Of a stretch of 35,300 bases of DNA, positions 16,525-24,593 are shown one piece after another. The notes below the pieces were generated by a model that saw only the letters and a list, made by a program, of their open reading frames with translations, was not told the DNA's origin and did not search any database. Source of the stretch: Candidatus Solincola daggyaiensis (GTDB lineage: Bacteria > Actinomycetota > Geothermincolia > Geothermincolales > RBG-13-55-18). The stretch covers positions 1 to 35,300 of the forward strand of contig JACVJD010000025.1 of NCBI GenBank assembly GCA_015711825.1, in the 5' to 3' direction. The position numbers were made by a program, and so were the translations under genes. The number at the start of each line of letters is the position of its first letter. The stretch's first letter is position 1.

Positions 16525-16962
16525 TTGCGCAACTACATGAACACCATACACGTCGCCAAGACGCTGGGGGTGAACGTGCAGACGGTGCGTCATTACATCC
16601 GCAAGGGAGAGCTGCAAGCGGCCAGGGTGGGCAAGCGCTACGTGGTCACCCAGGAGGACATCGACGCCTTCCTGGAAAGGAGAAAGGAAAAGCGCGCCCT
16701 CGAGAGCCTGGAACTGACGGAGAGAGGATGCGAGATGGTGCGCAGGATAAAGTCGGACGCGGAGCGGATCCTCGCTTACCTCAACGAATGCCCTGGGGCC
16801 AGCGCGGGGGAGATCGCCTCCTCCCTGGGAATGGAGCTGGAGGAGGCGGAAAGGGCGCTTCGGCGCCTGGAGGGCAAAGGCCAGGCCTTTTGCGAGCCCG
16901 GCGGAGAGAAGCTGGACCGCAAGCGCGACCCTTGGTACCCGGATTACCGTGTAGGGGATTGA
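16525..16962 (+). CDS. Excisionase/MerR-type DNA-binding protein with C-terminal winged helix
   Basis: 145 aa. Residues 5-52 (HVAKTLGVNVQTVRHYIRKGELQAARVGKRYVVTQEDIDAFL) form the helix-turn-helix plus wing of the HTH_17/excisionase group. Residues 76-115 (ILAYLNECPGASAGEIASSLGMELEEAERALRRLEGKG) look like a MarR/IclR-type winged helix. The two-domain arrangement suggests a transcriptional regulator rather than a phage excisionase; no integrase is near. TTG 16525 is chosen because GGAGG lies five bases upstream; ATG 16537 lacks a site. It is followed after 81 nt by the SCP2 gene on the same strand and probably co-transcribed with it. Autoregulation via the repeats upstream is inferred. Confidence 0.7.
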   Translation: MRNYMNTIHVAKTLGVNVQTVRHYIRKGELQAARVGKRYVVTQEDIDAFLERRKEKRALESLELTERGCEMVRRIKSDAERILAYLNECPGASAGEIASSLGMELEEAERALRRLEGKGQAFCEPGGEKLDRKRDPWYPDYRVGD

Positions 16963-17043
16963 GACGGGAAGGTCCGCCTCGTGCGAGCGGGTTGCGGAGC
17001 CGGACCGTTCCTGTAGGAGAGAAAGGAGAAAGGGGGAAGAGCG

Positions 17044-17583
17044 ATGGCGGATAACACCGTCGGTATCCAGGAGTACCTGGAGTCCTACATCCCGTCCCTG
17101 GTGGGAAAGCGGCTGGCGGAAAAGCCCCTCCCCGATATGGAGGGCACGGCTTTCACGCTGCAGCTGACCTTCAAAGGGGAAAAAAGCCTGGTCTACGGCA
17201 TCACCATCAAGGACGCCAAGGAGGTCAGCGTGACTCCAGGCGGGGTGGAGAATCCCATGCTGCAGGTGATCATCGGCGAGGATTTCATCCGTCCGCTGGT
17301 GGACATGGCCGCCTCCCTTACCGGCCGCAAGCAGTACGACGCCGTCAGCCAGGCCAAGGGCACGGTGGACCTGGAGATAGCCATGCCCGGTGACTGGGTG
17401 ATGCCCGTTACCGCGGTGTTCAACGGGGCCTCGCAGCCCAGCCTCAAGATCATGGGCAAATCCGCCGACCTAGCCCAAGTGGCCACGGGGGAGATCAACG
17501 GGCCCATGGCCTTCATGCAGGGCAAGATAAAGCTCGAGGGTGATATGGCCTTCGGCCTCTCGCTGGCCAACCTCATGCCTTGA
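17044..17583 (+). CDS. SCP-2 sterol/lipid-transfer-domain protein
   Basis: 179 aa. Sequence from about residue 35 on (AFTLQLTFKGEKSLVYGITIKDAKEVSVTPG ... DFIRPLVDM ... PSLKIMGKSADLAQVATGEINGPMAFMQGKIKLEGDMAFGLSLANLMP) matches the SCP-2 pattern. The closing AFMQGKIKLEGDM segment is the most conserved part of that fold. These domains bind hydrophobic ligands such as fatty acyl-CoA. The N-terminal 30 residues form a helix that may cap the cavity. Start ATG 17044 has a purine-rich GGGGGAAG seven bases upstream. It is probably in an operon with the regulator upstream, and the AMP-forming acyl-CoA ligase is convergent, which fits lipid or acyl-CoA handling. Confidence 0.85.
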   Translation: MADNTVGIQEYLESYIPSLVGKRLAEKPLPDMEGTAFTLQLTFKGEKSLVYGITIKDAKEVSVTPGGVENPMLQVIIGEDFIRPLVDMAASLTGRKQYDAVSQAKGTVDLEIAMPGDWVMPVTAVFNGASQPSLKIMGKSADLAQVATGEINGPMAFMQGKIKLEGDMAFGLSLANLMP

Positions 17584-17612
17584 CCCGAGGCCTTGACCGC
17601 CGCATGCACCGC

Positions 17613-17657
17613 GGGGGCGGGTGGAATGGAACAACCTATGCAGCCACACCCGCCCCC
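17613..17657. terminator. GC-rich hairpin between convergent genes
   Basis: An 11-bp perfect stem (GGGGGCGGGTG, 17613-17623; CACCCGCCCCC, 17647-17657) with a 23-nt loop lies between SCP2 (+) and the acyl-CoA ligase (-). There is no nearby T-run for the + strand. A CTTTCTTTTTT tract follows at 17692-17702. Confidence 0.45.
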
Positions 17658-17701
17658 ACCCAATCGGCAACCCCTGAGAGGTAACCCACAACCTTTCTTT
17701 T

Positions 17702-19354
17702 TTACGCCTCCCGCAGCCGGTCCTTCATGATCTTGCCGCCGGGGTTCATGGGCAGCGGCGTCTCGGAGATCACCACGTAATCCGGCACCTTGTAATCGGC
17801 GATCCTCCCACGGCAGAACTCCAGCACCTCCTCGGGAGTGATGGTGTGACCGGGCATGGGGAACACCACCGCCTTGATCTTTTCCCCCAAAACCTGGTCG
17901 GGCACCCCCACCACCGCCGCCTGGAGGACCTTGGGGTTCATGAGGATGAGATTCTCTACCTCTACGGAATAGACGTTCTCACCGCCGCGCAGGATCATGT
18001 CCTTCTTGCGGTCCACGATGGTATAGAAGGCCTCTTCGTCCACCACCACCACGTCGCCGGAGCGGTGCCAGCGCCTGCCGTTCTCGTCCACGACGAAGCT
18101 TTCTCGCGTTTTGTCGGGCAGGTTCCAGTAGCCGCGGCAGACCCCGGAGCCGCTGATGAGCAGCTCACCCGGCTCCCCCACCGGAACCTCGCGCAGGTTC
18201 TCGTCCACCACCTTGAACAGGGTGGGGGGCGTGGGCCACCCGATGGATGAGCCGCGTTTGATCACCTCTTCCGGGGGCAGCAGCGAGCCGGCCCCTATGG
18301 AGGTGGTCTCCGTCATCCCGAAACCGTTGCCGATCTTGGCGTGGGGAAAATCCCTCAGCATCAGCTCACCCAGCTCCGGGGGCATAGGCGAGCCTCCCTG
18401 GAACATCACTTCCACCTTGCCTTCCTCGACCAGCCTGGGATAATTGGGCTGCATGCGCAGCAGCCAGAACATGGCCGTGACCCCCACGAAGAAGTTGACC
18501 TCCTCCTCGATCATGGACTCGATGACCTGATCGGCCTGGAAAAGGGGGAGCACCACGGCCCCTGCCCCCAGCAGGCAGAGGTTGAAGAGGGTGTGCAAGG
18601 CGGTGACGTGGAAGAGGGGCACGGAGATCATCTGCTTTATCTTGTAAATCTCTTCCATGCTGTATCTATCCGGGATGAGGAAGGGCATGCAGCTCAACTG
18701 GGCCATGGCGTTGGCGACCACGTTACGGTGGGTGATGATGCTCCCCTTCGGCTTTCCCGTGGTCCCGGAGGTGTAGCAGATGCTGCAGACGTCCCTCTCA
18801 TCGACCTCCACCCCGATGTGGCCCGGGGCTTCCCGCGCCAGGAGGCTGGTGAAGGGCGGGTTGCCGTCCACGCCCTCGTTGCCGGTGACCACTATGCCCT
18901 CCAACCCTTCCAGGTGTCCCTTGAGGGGCTTGACCCGCTCGTAAAGGTCCCTTTCCACTATCACCAGGCGTGCCCCGGAATCGCGCAACTGGTACGCGAT
19001 CTCCTCCGTCTCCAACCTGGCGTTGATCACCACCGAAATCCCTCCCGCAGCGGCGATGGCCAGGTAACTGACGCAGAACTCCGGGTTGTTGAGGAGTATC
19101 ATGGCCACGCGGTCCCCTTTTCCGATGCCGTGGTCCTCGATGAGGGACGCCGCCACCTTCCGCAACGCCTCGTCCAGGCGGCGCCGCGTGTACCTCTCCC
19201 CCAGGGTGGGGAAGACGAATATCTCTTTGTCGGGATACTTGGAAAGCCCGTCAAGGAATATGGAGTAAAGGTTCCGGTACCTGCACGCGTATGCGCGCTC
19301 CAGCGCCCCGTCGAACCACTCATCGATAACGCCGTCGCGCGGCCAACCCTCCAT
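17702..19354 (-). CDS. AMP-forming acyl-CoA synthetase (fatty-acid-CoA ligase family)
   Basis: 550 aa. Adenylate-forming motifs are all present: CYTSGTTGKPKG (194-205), GFGMTETTS near the middle, SGDVVVVDEEAFYTIVDRKKDMILRGGENVYSVEVE at the hinge, and NPGGKIMK with Lys541, the adenylation lysine. The enzyme class converts a carboxylic acid, ATP and CoA to acyl-CoA, AMP and PPi. Residues around 210-260 suggest a medium/long-chain or aromatic acid, but specificity is open. Start: ATG 19354 (AGAGG nine bases upstream) is chosen over GTG 19363. A TetR gene lies 162 nt upstream on the same strand and may regulate it. Confidence 0.88.
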   Translation of the reverse strand: MEGWPRDGVIDEWFDGALERAYACRYRNLYSIFLDGLSKYPDKEIFVFPTLGERYTRRRLDEALRKVAASLIEDHGIGKGDRVAMILLNNPEFCVSYLAIAAAGGISVVINARLETEEIAYQLRDSGARLVIVERDLYERVKPLKGHLEGLEGIVVTGNEGVDGNPPFTSLLAREAPGHIGVEVDERDVCSICYTSGTTGKPKGSIITHRNVVANAMAQLSCMPFLIPDRYSMEEIYKIKQMISVPLFHVTALHTLFNLCLLGAGAVVLPLFQADQVIESMIEEEVNFFVGVTAMFWLLRMQPNYPRLVEEGKVEVMFQGGSPMPPELGELMLRDFPHAKIGNGFGMTETTSIGAGSLLPPEEVIKRGSSIGWPTPPTLFKVVDENLREVPVGEPGELLISGSGVCRGYWNLPDKTRESFVVDENGRRWHRSGDVVVVDEEAFYTIVDRKKDMILRGGENVYSVEVENLILMNPKVLQAAVVGVPDQVLGEKIKAVVFPMPGHTITPEEVLEFCRGRIADYKVPDYVVISETPLPMNPGGKIMKDRLREA

Positions 19355-19516
19355 TACCATCACCCTCTCTCGCCGAGTTCATGCCGGGAAAAGCGTTACG
19401 AGCCACGTACCCTTCAGGCCCTTTACGCGTTTCCACCGGCTCCGTTTCAGCCAAAATCATCCTAGCAACAACGGCACAAGTGAGACAAGCGCGCACTGAA
19501 TCCCGTTCCTGGAGTT

Positions 19517-20119
19517 CTAGGCCGAAATAAAGTCGAAGGCCTGACGGAGCAGATCGGCCATGGAGAGCTTACCGTCGCTGGCCAATGAGAGCTTCCTCGC
19601 GGCGTTCCACGCCCCCACGGCGATAGCCGCGATAAGCTCGGGACGGGGATCGGACTCAGGTTCGACTTCCATCCGCCGGGCCAGGGCCTGGGCGATCACG
19701 CGCTCGAACTCCGGGTTGATCACGTTGCGCTCGTAATCGCCGACCCTCCGCGAGTTCTTAGCCAGCTGGTTGCGAAGGAGGATCCTGGACTCTTTATCGC
19801 GGTTGAGCTCGACCAGCTGCAGCGCGGCCTGCATCAAAGCCCGCAGGGGGGGTTCGTCGGCTGGCCGCGCGAGTATCAACTCCGATATGCGCTCCAGGTC
19901 GGAGCGCCAGTCCCCAAAGAGCACCGCCTCCTTGGAGTCGAAGTAGCGGAAGAAGGTGCGGGTGGATACATCCACGGCGTCGGTTATGTCCTCGATGGTC
20001 GTCTGGTCATAACCCTTGCGCTGGAACAGCCGCCAGGCGGTCGCTTCAAGTGCTTCTCGGGTCTGCTGCTTCTTGCGTTCCCTGCGGCCGAGAATGCGCT
20101 CGATCTTATCCTTTCCCAT
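19517..20119 (-). CDS. TetR-family transcriptional regulator
   Basis: 200 aa. The N-terminal HTH is typical: TREALEATAWRLFQRKGYDQTTIEDITDAVDVSTRTFFRYFDSKEAVLFG, about residues 20-69. The remaining helices form the ligand domain. It lies upstream of the acyl-CoA ligase on the same strand and divergent from the aldo/keto reductase, so both are candidate targets. The ATG at 20119 has no Shine-Dalgarno site but lies six bases after TGCTATAAT, suggesting a leaderless mRNA. The ligand is unknown; an acyl-CoA is a reasonable guess from context. Confidence 0.88.
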   Translation of the reverse strand: MGKDKIERILGRRERKKQQTREALEATAWRLFQRKGYDQTTIEDITDAVDVSTRTFFRYFDSKEAVLFGDWRSDLERISELILARPADEPPLRALMQAALQLVELNRDKESRILLRNQLAKNSRRVGDYERNVINPEFERVIAQALARRMEVEPESDPRPELIAAIAVGAWNAARKLSLASDGKLSMADLLRQAFDFISA

Positions 20120-20125
20120 ACTCGG

Positions 20126-20134
20126 ATTATAGCA
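20126..20134 (-). promoter_or_regulatory. Extended -10 promoter for the leaderless tetR-type gene
   Basis: On the minus strand TGCTATAAT (extended -10) stands six bases before the ATG at 20119, putting the transcription start at the start codon. A weak TTAATT lies at the -35 position with an 18-bp spacer. Confidence 0.7.
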
Positions 20135-20250
20135 GACAGGGAGGTAACCAATTAAGACTTTGGTGTATATTGGCGTTTATGTCAGATCGGTTGATCTTAT
20201 TTACTTCTTTTTTTTATCGGAAAATAAAAAGGGTCTTGAAAAATTAATAA

Positions 20251-20279
20251 TTGTCAAATGACATATATGACATTATTAT
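20251..20279 (+). promoter_or_regulatory. Promoter and candidate operator of the aldo/keto reductase gene
   Basis: TTGTCA (20251-20256), a 17-bp spacer and TATTAT (20274-20279) form a good sigma70-type promoter. The spacer holds TGTCA-AA-TGACA (an inverted repeat, 20252-20263) and two direct copies of ATGACAT (20258-20264 and 20267-20273) one helical turn apart. This is a likely binding site for the divergent TetR protein. Confidence 0.65.
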
Positions 20280-20318
20280 CAAGCTTGTTCTATCACCTTT
20301 TTCTGAAAGGAGTCCAAC

Positions 20319-21320
20319 ATGAGCGTCAGTTCTGTTGACGGTATTCCCAGACGCCGACTAGGCCGCACCGAAATAGAGATCACCCCCATCGGCCTAGGAA
20401 CATGGCAACTCGCCGGCGGCAGTGGCTTAGACAAGCTGGTTTGGCAGGGGGTTTCCGACCAGGAGACGAACGAGATCGTGAGAACCGCGTTGGCGGGCGG
20501 AATAAACTGGTTCGACACCGCCGAGGCTTACGGCATGGGGAGGTCGGAGAGAAGGCTTGCGCTTGCCTTGCGGGCCGCCGGCGCCAGTGACGAGGACGTG
20601 CTTATTGCCACCAAGTGGATGCCCTTGATGCGGACGGCAGGCTCCTTGAGCGCCAACATAGAACATCGCAAGGAATGCCTCTCCCCCTATTCCGTCGGCC
20701 TGCTCCAGATCCACCAGCCTATAGCGCTTTCAACCATCAAGGCTCAAATGGAGGCTTTGGCGGGCTTAGTCGACCAGGGTATGGTCCGAGCGGTAGGCAT
20801 CAGCAACTTTCCCGCGCCCATGATGCGACGCGCGCATGCCTGGCTCTCGGCACGGGGAATCCCGCTGGCCTCCAATCAGGTCAAAGTGAGCCTGCTTAAC
20901 CGGCACATCGAGACCAACGGAGTCCTTAAGGCGGCGAAGGAGCTGGGCGTGACCATCATCGCCTGGTCGCCCCTGGACATGGGTATGCTAACGGGCAAGT
21001 TCCACCAAGACCCGGATCTGCTTAAAAACCGCCCTGCGGGGCGAAGGGTTGTGCTGCGCGTGCGGCTCGAGCGCAGCCGTGAGCTGGTGCGAGCCCTGGA
21101 GGAGATCGCCGCTGCCAACGGGGTGACCCCTGCAGTGGTCGCCTTGAGCTGGCTGGTCAACTTCTACGGCGAGACGGTGGTGGCTATCCCGGGAGCCAGC
21201 AAGGTAAGCCAGGCGGAGCAGAATCTAACGGCCAACGAACTCAGGCTCTCGCCGCGTGAGATGGGGCGCCTGGACGAGCTATCCTCGAGATTCCGTCGCC
21301 TCATCCCCCGCGGCCGATAG
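20319..21320 (+). CDS. Aldo/keto reductase
   Basis: 333 aa, usual length for AKR proteins of the YajO/IolS type. The catalytic tetrad is visible as Asp66 and Tyr71 (WFDTAEAYGMG), Lys99 (IATKW) and His132 (LLQIHQP). NADP-binding elements include AVGISNF, IIAWSPLDMGML and the late IPGASKVSQAEQN stretch. It reduces aldehydes or ketones with NAD(P)H. ATG 20319 has AGGAG seven bases upstream. The gene is divergent from a TetR gene and has its own promoter with operator-like repeats, a common pair in electrophile response. Substrate unknown. Confidence 0.88.
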   Translation: MSVSSVDGIPRRRLGRTEIEITPIGLGTWQLAGGSGLDKLVWQGVSDQETNEIVRTALAGGINWFDTAEAYGMGRSERRLALALRAAGASDEDVLIATKWMPLMRTAGSLSANIEHRKECLSPYSVGLLQIHQPIALSTIKAQMEALAGLVDQGMVRAVGISNFPAPMMRRAHAWLSARGIPLASNQVKVSLLNRHIETNGVLKAAKELGVTIIAWSPLDMGMLTGKFHQDPDLLKNRPAGRRVVLRVRLERSRELVRALEEIAAANGVTPAVVALSWLVNFYGETVVAIPGASKVSQAEQNLTANELRLSPREMGRLDELSSRFRRLIPRGR

Positions 21321-21465
21321 GGCTTCCCCGCTTCGTACAGGGGCGCGCGATCATCGCGTTTCCGGCTTGAGCCGGCCCTTAGCGGGGAAAAGGCTTGAGC
21401 GGATCCCGCATAGGGGGCAGAATATCTCTTTATACGGGCAAGGTCGAATCGTCTCGGGGGTAAGG

Positions 21466-22587
21466 ATGAAGGCGGCGGAGATGAAAGAGGTGGAGAAGGT
21501 TCTCGTCCTGGAGGCCAGCTACGAACCGGAGCTGCTGCTTGAGCGCATGCGGGAGATATTGGAGGAGTTCCCGCTCGATCTCGCCGGGAAAAAAGTCCTG
21601 GTGAAGCCCAACCTGCTCGGGCCCTGGCCTGGAGAGAGCGGCATCATCACCCACCCCATGACGGTGAAAGCCATGGTGGAAGCTCTAAAGGAGCGCGGGG
21701 GCCTGGTGCAGGTGGGGGACAACCCCGGCCTGCGAGGCTACGGCTGCGTGGGTAGGGTCTGTAGGGAAACCGGGATGGAGGAGGCCGTCGGACCTTATTG
21801 GACGAACATGGCGTCCTCGCCGCGCTCCGTGGCCTTAGGGTCCCGTTTCGTCAAGGAAGTATCGATTTCGTCCCAGGTCCTCGACTGCGAGGTGCTTGTG
21901 TCCATGCCTAAGTTCAAGACCCACGTGAGCACCCTCATCACCGGCGCGGTCAAGAACAGCTTCGGCTTCCTGGTGGGCGCGGACAAGGCCCGCATGCACG
22001 CCGCGGCCCCGCGTTTCCGCGACTTCGGAGAGCTCCTGGTGGACATCTACCAGGTGCGCGTGCCCGACCTGGTGGTCATGGACGCGGTAACGGCCATGGA
22101 GGGCAACGGCCCCTCTTGCGAGGACATCCGCCATCTGGGAAGGATACTCGCCTCCCGCAACGGCGTGGCCCTCGACGTGGTGACGGCCTCCATGATGGGC
22201 ATGGACCCTTTGCTGATACCCAGCATCGCCGTGGCGGCGGAACGCGGGCTGGGCCCCGCCTCCCTTGAGGATATCGAGGTGGCAGGACCATTTGAGGTCA
22301 TACCGGATTTCAAACGCCCCTCCACGGTGCCGCGTATGTCGTGGACGGCCCCCTTTCACCGCCTGGTGTTCGCCCTCCTCTCGCATCGCGCCCTGGGGGT
22401 GGACCGCGGCCGCTGCACCGGGTGCCGCACCTGCGAGGAGGGGTGCCCTATGGGGGCCATAAGGGTGGAGCGATATCCGCGTTTCGACGCCTCGAAGTGC
22501 ATCAACTGCTACTGCTGCTACGAGCTATGCCCCGAGCACGCCGTGAAGCTCAATCGCCTGCTGCGGCTCGTGCAAGGGCGGGTATAG
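21466..22587 (+). CDS. DUF362 protein with C-terminal 2x[4Fe-4S] ferredoxin domain
   Basis: 373 aa from ATG 21466 (GGGGG then TAAGG directly upstream). The frame extends to 21256, but that part overlaps the reductase gene and is not conserved in character. The DUF362 core has KVLVKPNLLGPWPGE, GDNPG and the diagnostic FKTHVSTLITGAVKNSFGFLVGADK. The last 65 residues hold CTGCRTCEEGCPMGA and CINCYCCYELCPEHA, two CxxCxxCxxxCP clusters. DUF362-ferredoxin proteins are frequent in anaerobes. Some act near corrinoid or acyl-CoA enzymes as electron carriers, but the function is not established. The neighbouring corrinoid methyltransferase fusion (convergent, 49 nt apart) makes a role in cobalt reductive activation a hypothesis only. 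Confidence 0.85.
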   Translation: MKAAEMKEVEKVLVLEASYEPELLLERMREILEEFPLDLAGKKVLVKPNLLGPWPGESGIITHPMTVKAMVEALKERGGLVQVGDNPGLRGYGCVGRVCRETGMEEAVGPYWTNMASSPRSVALGSRFVKEVSISSQVLDCEVLVSMPKFKTHVSTLITGAVKNSFGFLVGADKARMHAAAPRFRDFGELLVDIYQVRVPDLVVMDAVTAMEGNGPSCEDIRHLGRILASRNGVALDVVTASMMGMDPLLIPSIAVAAERGLGPASLEDIEVAGPFEVIPDFKRPSTVPRMSWTAPFHRLVFALLSHRALGVDRGRCTGCRTCEEGCPMGAIRVERYPRFDASKCINCYCCYELCPEHAVKLNRLLRLVQGRV

Positions 22588-22636
22588 ACGAAAACCGCTA
22601 AGCCACGCCACCGCCACCCGGCCAGAAGCCTGCCCG

Positions 22637-24460
22637 TCATCCCGAGAGGAACTCCTTGCACATCTCCACCCCACGCTTGGGATCGAGGGTCCAGGCATCG
22701 GCGCCCACGTAATCCCTCACCTCCGGCGTGGTAGGCCCTCCCCCTATGATCACCAGACGCCCCTCGCGCAGCCCGTTTTCCCTGAGCGAATCCACCACCT
22801 CGCGCATGGAGTCGAAGGCGGGGGTGATGAGGGCGGACATGGCCACGATGGGGGCGCCGCTCTCCGCCACCTCGCGCACGAATTCGGTCGGCGCCACGTC
22901 CACGCCGAGGTCCCTCACCTCGAACCCCGCGGCCTTGAAGAGGGTGGCCACGATGTTCTTGCCTATATCGTGGATGTCCCCGGAGGGGGTGCCGATGACC
23001 ACGGGGCCGACGGCCGGCCCCTCTCTGCCGACCGCCATGAGCGGTTCCAGCTCCGCCAGCAGCTCCTTGAATATCTCGCCGGCCATGATGAGCTCGGAGA
23101 GGAAGTACTCGCCCGCGCTGTACCTCTCCCCCACCATCTCCATACCCCGCCGGCACTCCTCTATCACCGCCATCACCTCCTCGCCGGAGGCGAGGGCCTT
23201 CTGCACGCTCTCCTTCACATGGTCGTAAAGGAGCTGTGAGAAGGCCTGGGATATCTCACCCGACGGCCGCGTGAACTCCACCGCAGCCTCCTCGGGGCAT
23301 GGCGGCGCCGCCTCACGCGGTATCTTCTTGCCGCCGCGGTACCCCAGTCCCGTCTCCACCATGGCCCGGAGGTTCTCTGGCTTCACGTTCACGGGGCATT
23401 CGCATCCCGTGGTGAGCATGAAACCTCCCCCTTCCCCCACCTCGTCTATGAGCCGGCGGCAGTAGGCCGCGACGTCCTCCGGGCTTCCCAAGGTGAGCAA
23501 GGCGGCCGGGACGTCTCCGCTGATGCACATGTGCCCACCGAGGATCTCCTTGGCCCGGAAGATGTCCGTCATCCCGTCCAGGTCGCACACGCACTTGCCC
23601 CGCGGCAGCTCCCTGAGATAAGGCAGGTTGATACCCCAGTCGGTGTCGAAATGCAGCCAGGGCAGTATGCCTTCGGAGACGAAGGCGTCCACGTAGCGCT
23701 GCAGGAAAGGCCATTCGAAGCGCTCGAAGACCTCCAGCGGGTAATAGAAACCGGAGCCTCGCTCGAGGACGATGAAGGCGGTCATCTTGCCGTTCTCCCT
23801 GCACACCCGGACCGCGTTCTCGATGAGGTCGTCACAGGATGCGCGCATCGCCGCCTCCACCTTGTCCGGCACCTCGTGGAGGTCTCTGGTAAATTCCACC
23901 AGGGTGCGGCAGAGGGAGAAGGCCATCATCACCGAATCCACCGCCACCCCCAGGAACACCGGGGCGCCTTCCTCCTCGCATTTCCCCATGTCCTCCACGT
24001 AGAAGCGGTTGGAGAGCTCCTGCATGCCCTTCAGGCCCTCCCAGGACTTCCCGCTCATGACCTCGTAGCTCTCCTCCCAGTAAGCGTTCCATCCCATAGC
24101 CGCGATGCGGTCGTAGTCCTCGCGGGGAAAGAGGACCCGCTCGTCTATCTGGTAGAGAGCGTCCTCGGGAAGCTGCCTGCCCGGGATGAGGTTCCTCACC
24201 GGCGCGCCGCAGAACCTCCCCGGCAGCATGGGATAGTAATAATTGGGCTTGGATACGACGTCGTAACCGTATTCCCTCCAGCACCAGAGCAGCGCCTCGC
24301 GCGCCGCGTCGTGGTCGCGCCAGGCCTCTGCCTGGGTGATGCCGCGCAGTCGCGGCGCCGCGGTTACCAGGATGGGAAAGACGGGGTGCCGGTCCACCGG
24401 CTCCAGGGCGACGGCCGCCCGCATGCGTTCCTCCACGCTCATGTAGCCCACGCTCACCAT
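22637..24460 (-). CDS. Fusion of UroD-like methyltransferase and cobalamin-binding corrinoid protein
   Basis: 607 aa. Residues 7-370 form a uroporphyrinogen-decarboxylase-fold domain as in MtaA/MtbA methyltransferases (SVEERMRAAVALEPVDRHPVFP at the start, LHFDTDW at 269-275, GCECP at 352-356). Residues 400-480 are the four-helix cap (YFLSELIMAGEIFKEL). Residues 485-607 are the B12 domain with DIHDIGKN (cobalt-ligating His497), ALITPAF and GGGPTTPEV. Methyl transfer between a substrate, cobalamin and possibly an acceptor such as tetrahydrofolate fits. The usual zinc motif HxC reads H270-x-D272, with Cys353 later, so the metal site may differ. The two parts are normally separate proteins. ATG 24460 follows AGGAG closely; GTG 24457 or ATG 24442 are alternatives. 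Probably downstream of the dehydratase gene (133 nt). Confidence 0.85.
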   Translation of the reverse strand: MVSVGYMSVEERMRAAVALEPVDRHPVFPILVTAAPRLRGITQAEAWRDHDAAREALLWCWREYGYDVVSKPNYYYPMLPGRFCGAPVRNLIPGRQLPEDALYQIDERVLFPREDYDRIAAMGWNAYWEESYEVMSGKSWEGLKGMQELSNRFYVEDMGKCEEEGAPVFLGVAVDSVMMAFSLCRTLVEFTRDLHEVPDKVEAAMRASCDDLIENAVRVCRENGKMTAFIVLERGSGFYYPLEVFERFEWPFLQRYVDAFVSEGILPWLHFDTDWGINLPYLRELPRGKCVCDLDGMTDIFRAKEILGGHMCISGDVPAALLTLGSPEDVAAYCRRLIDEVGEGGGFMLTTGCECPVNVKPENLRAMVETGLGYRGGKKIPREAAPPCPEEAAVEFTRPSGEISQAFSQLLYDHVKESVQKALASGEEVMAVIEECRRGMEMVGERYSAGEYFLSELIMAGEIFKELLAELEPLMAVGREGPAVGPVVIGTPSGDIHDIGKNIVATLFKAAGFEVRDLGVDVAPTEFVREVAESGAPIVAMSALITPAFDSMREVVDSLRENGLREGRLVIIGGGPTTPEVRDYVGADAWTLDPKRGVEMCKEFLSG

Positions 24461-24593
24461 CGCTCCTTTCCCTCTTTCGAAGACGTTCTCAACACGGGCT
24501 GTTCACTGCATCTCAGCACCGCTCGCCATACCGGCAATTCATTGCCAGCGGCGGCTATCACTCCGCCCGACTAAAGGGCGATGACGCGACGCT

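Noticed and set aside
16525-16962. Excisionase of a mobile element
   Set aside because: No integrase, attachment-site repeats or cargo. The extra winged-helix domain favours a chromosomal regulator.
18341-19465. Long open frame on the + strand opposite the AMP-forming acyl-CoA ligase (374 codons)
   Set aside because: His/Gly-rich composition typical of the antisense of a GC-rich gene. The minus-strand ligase has full catalytic motifs.
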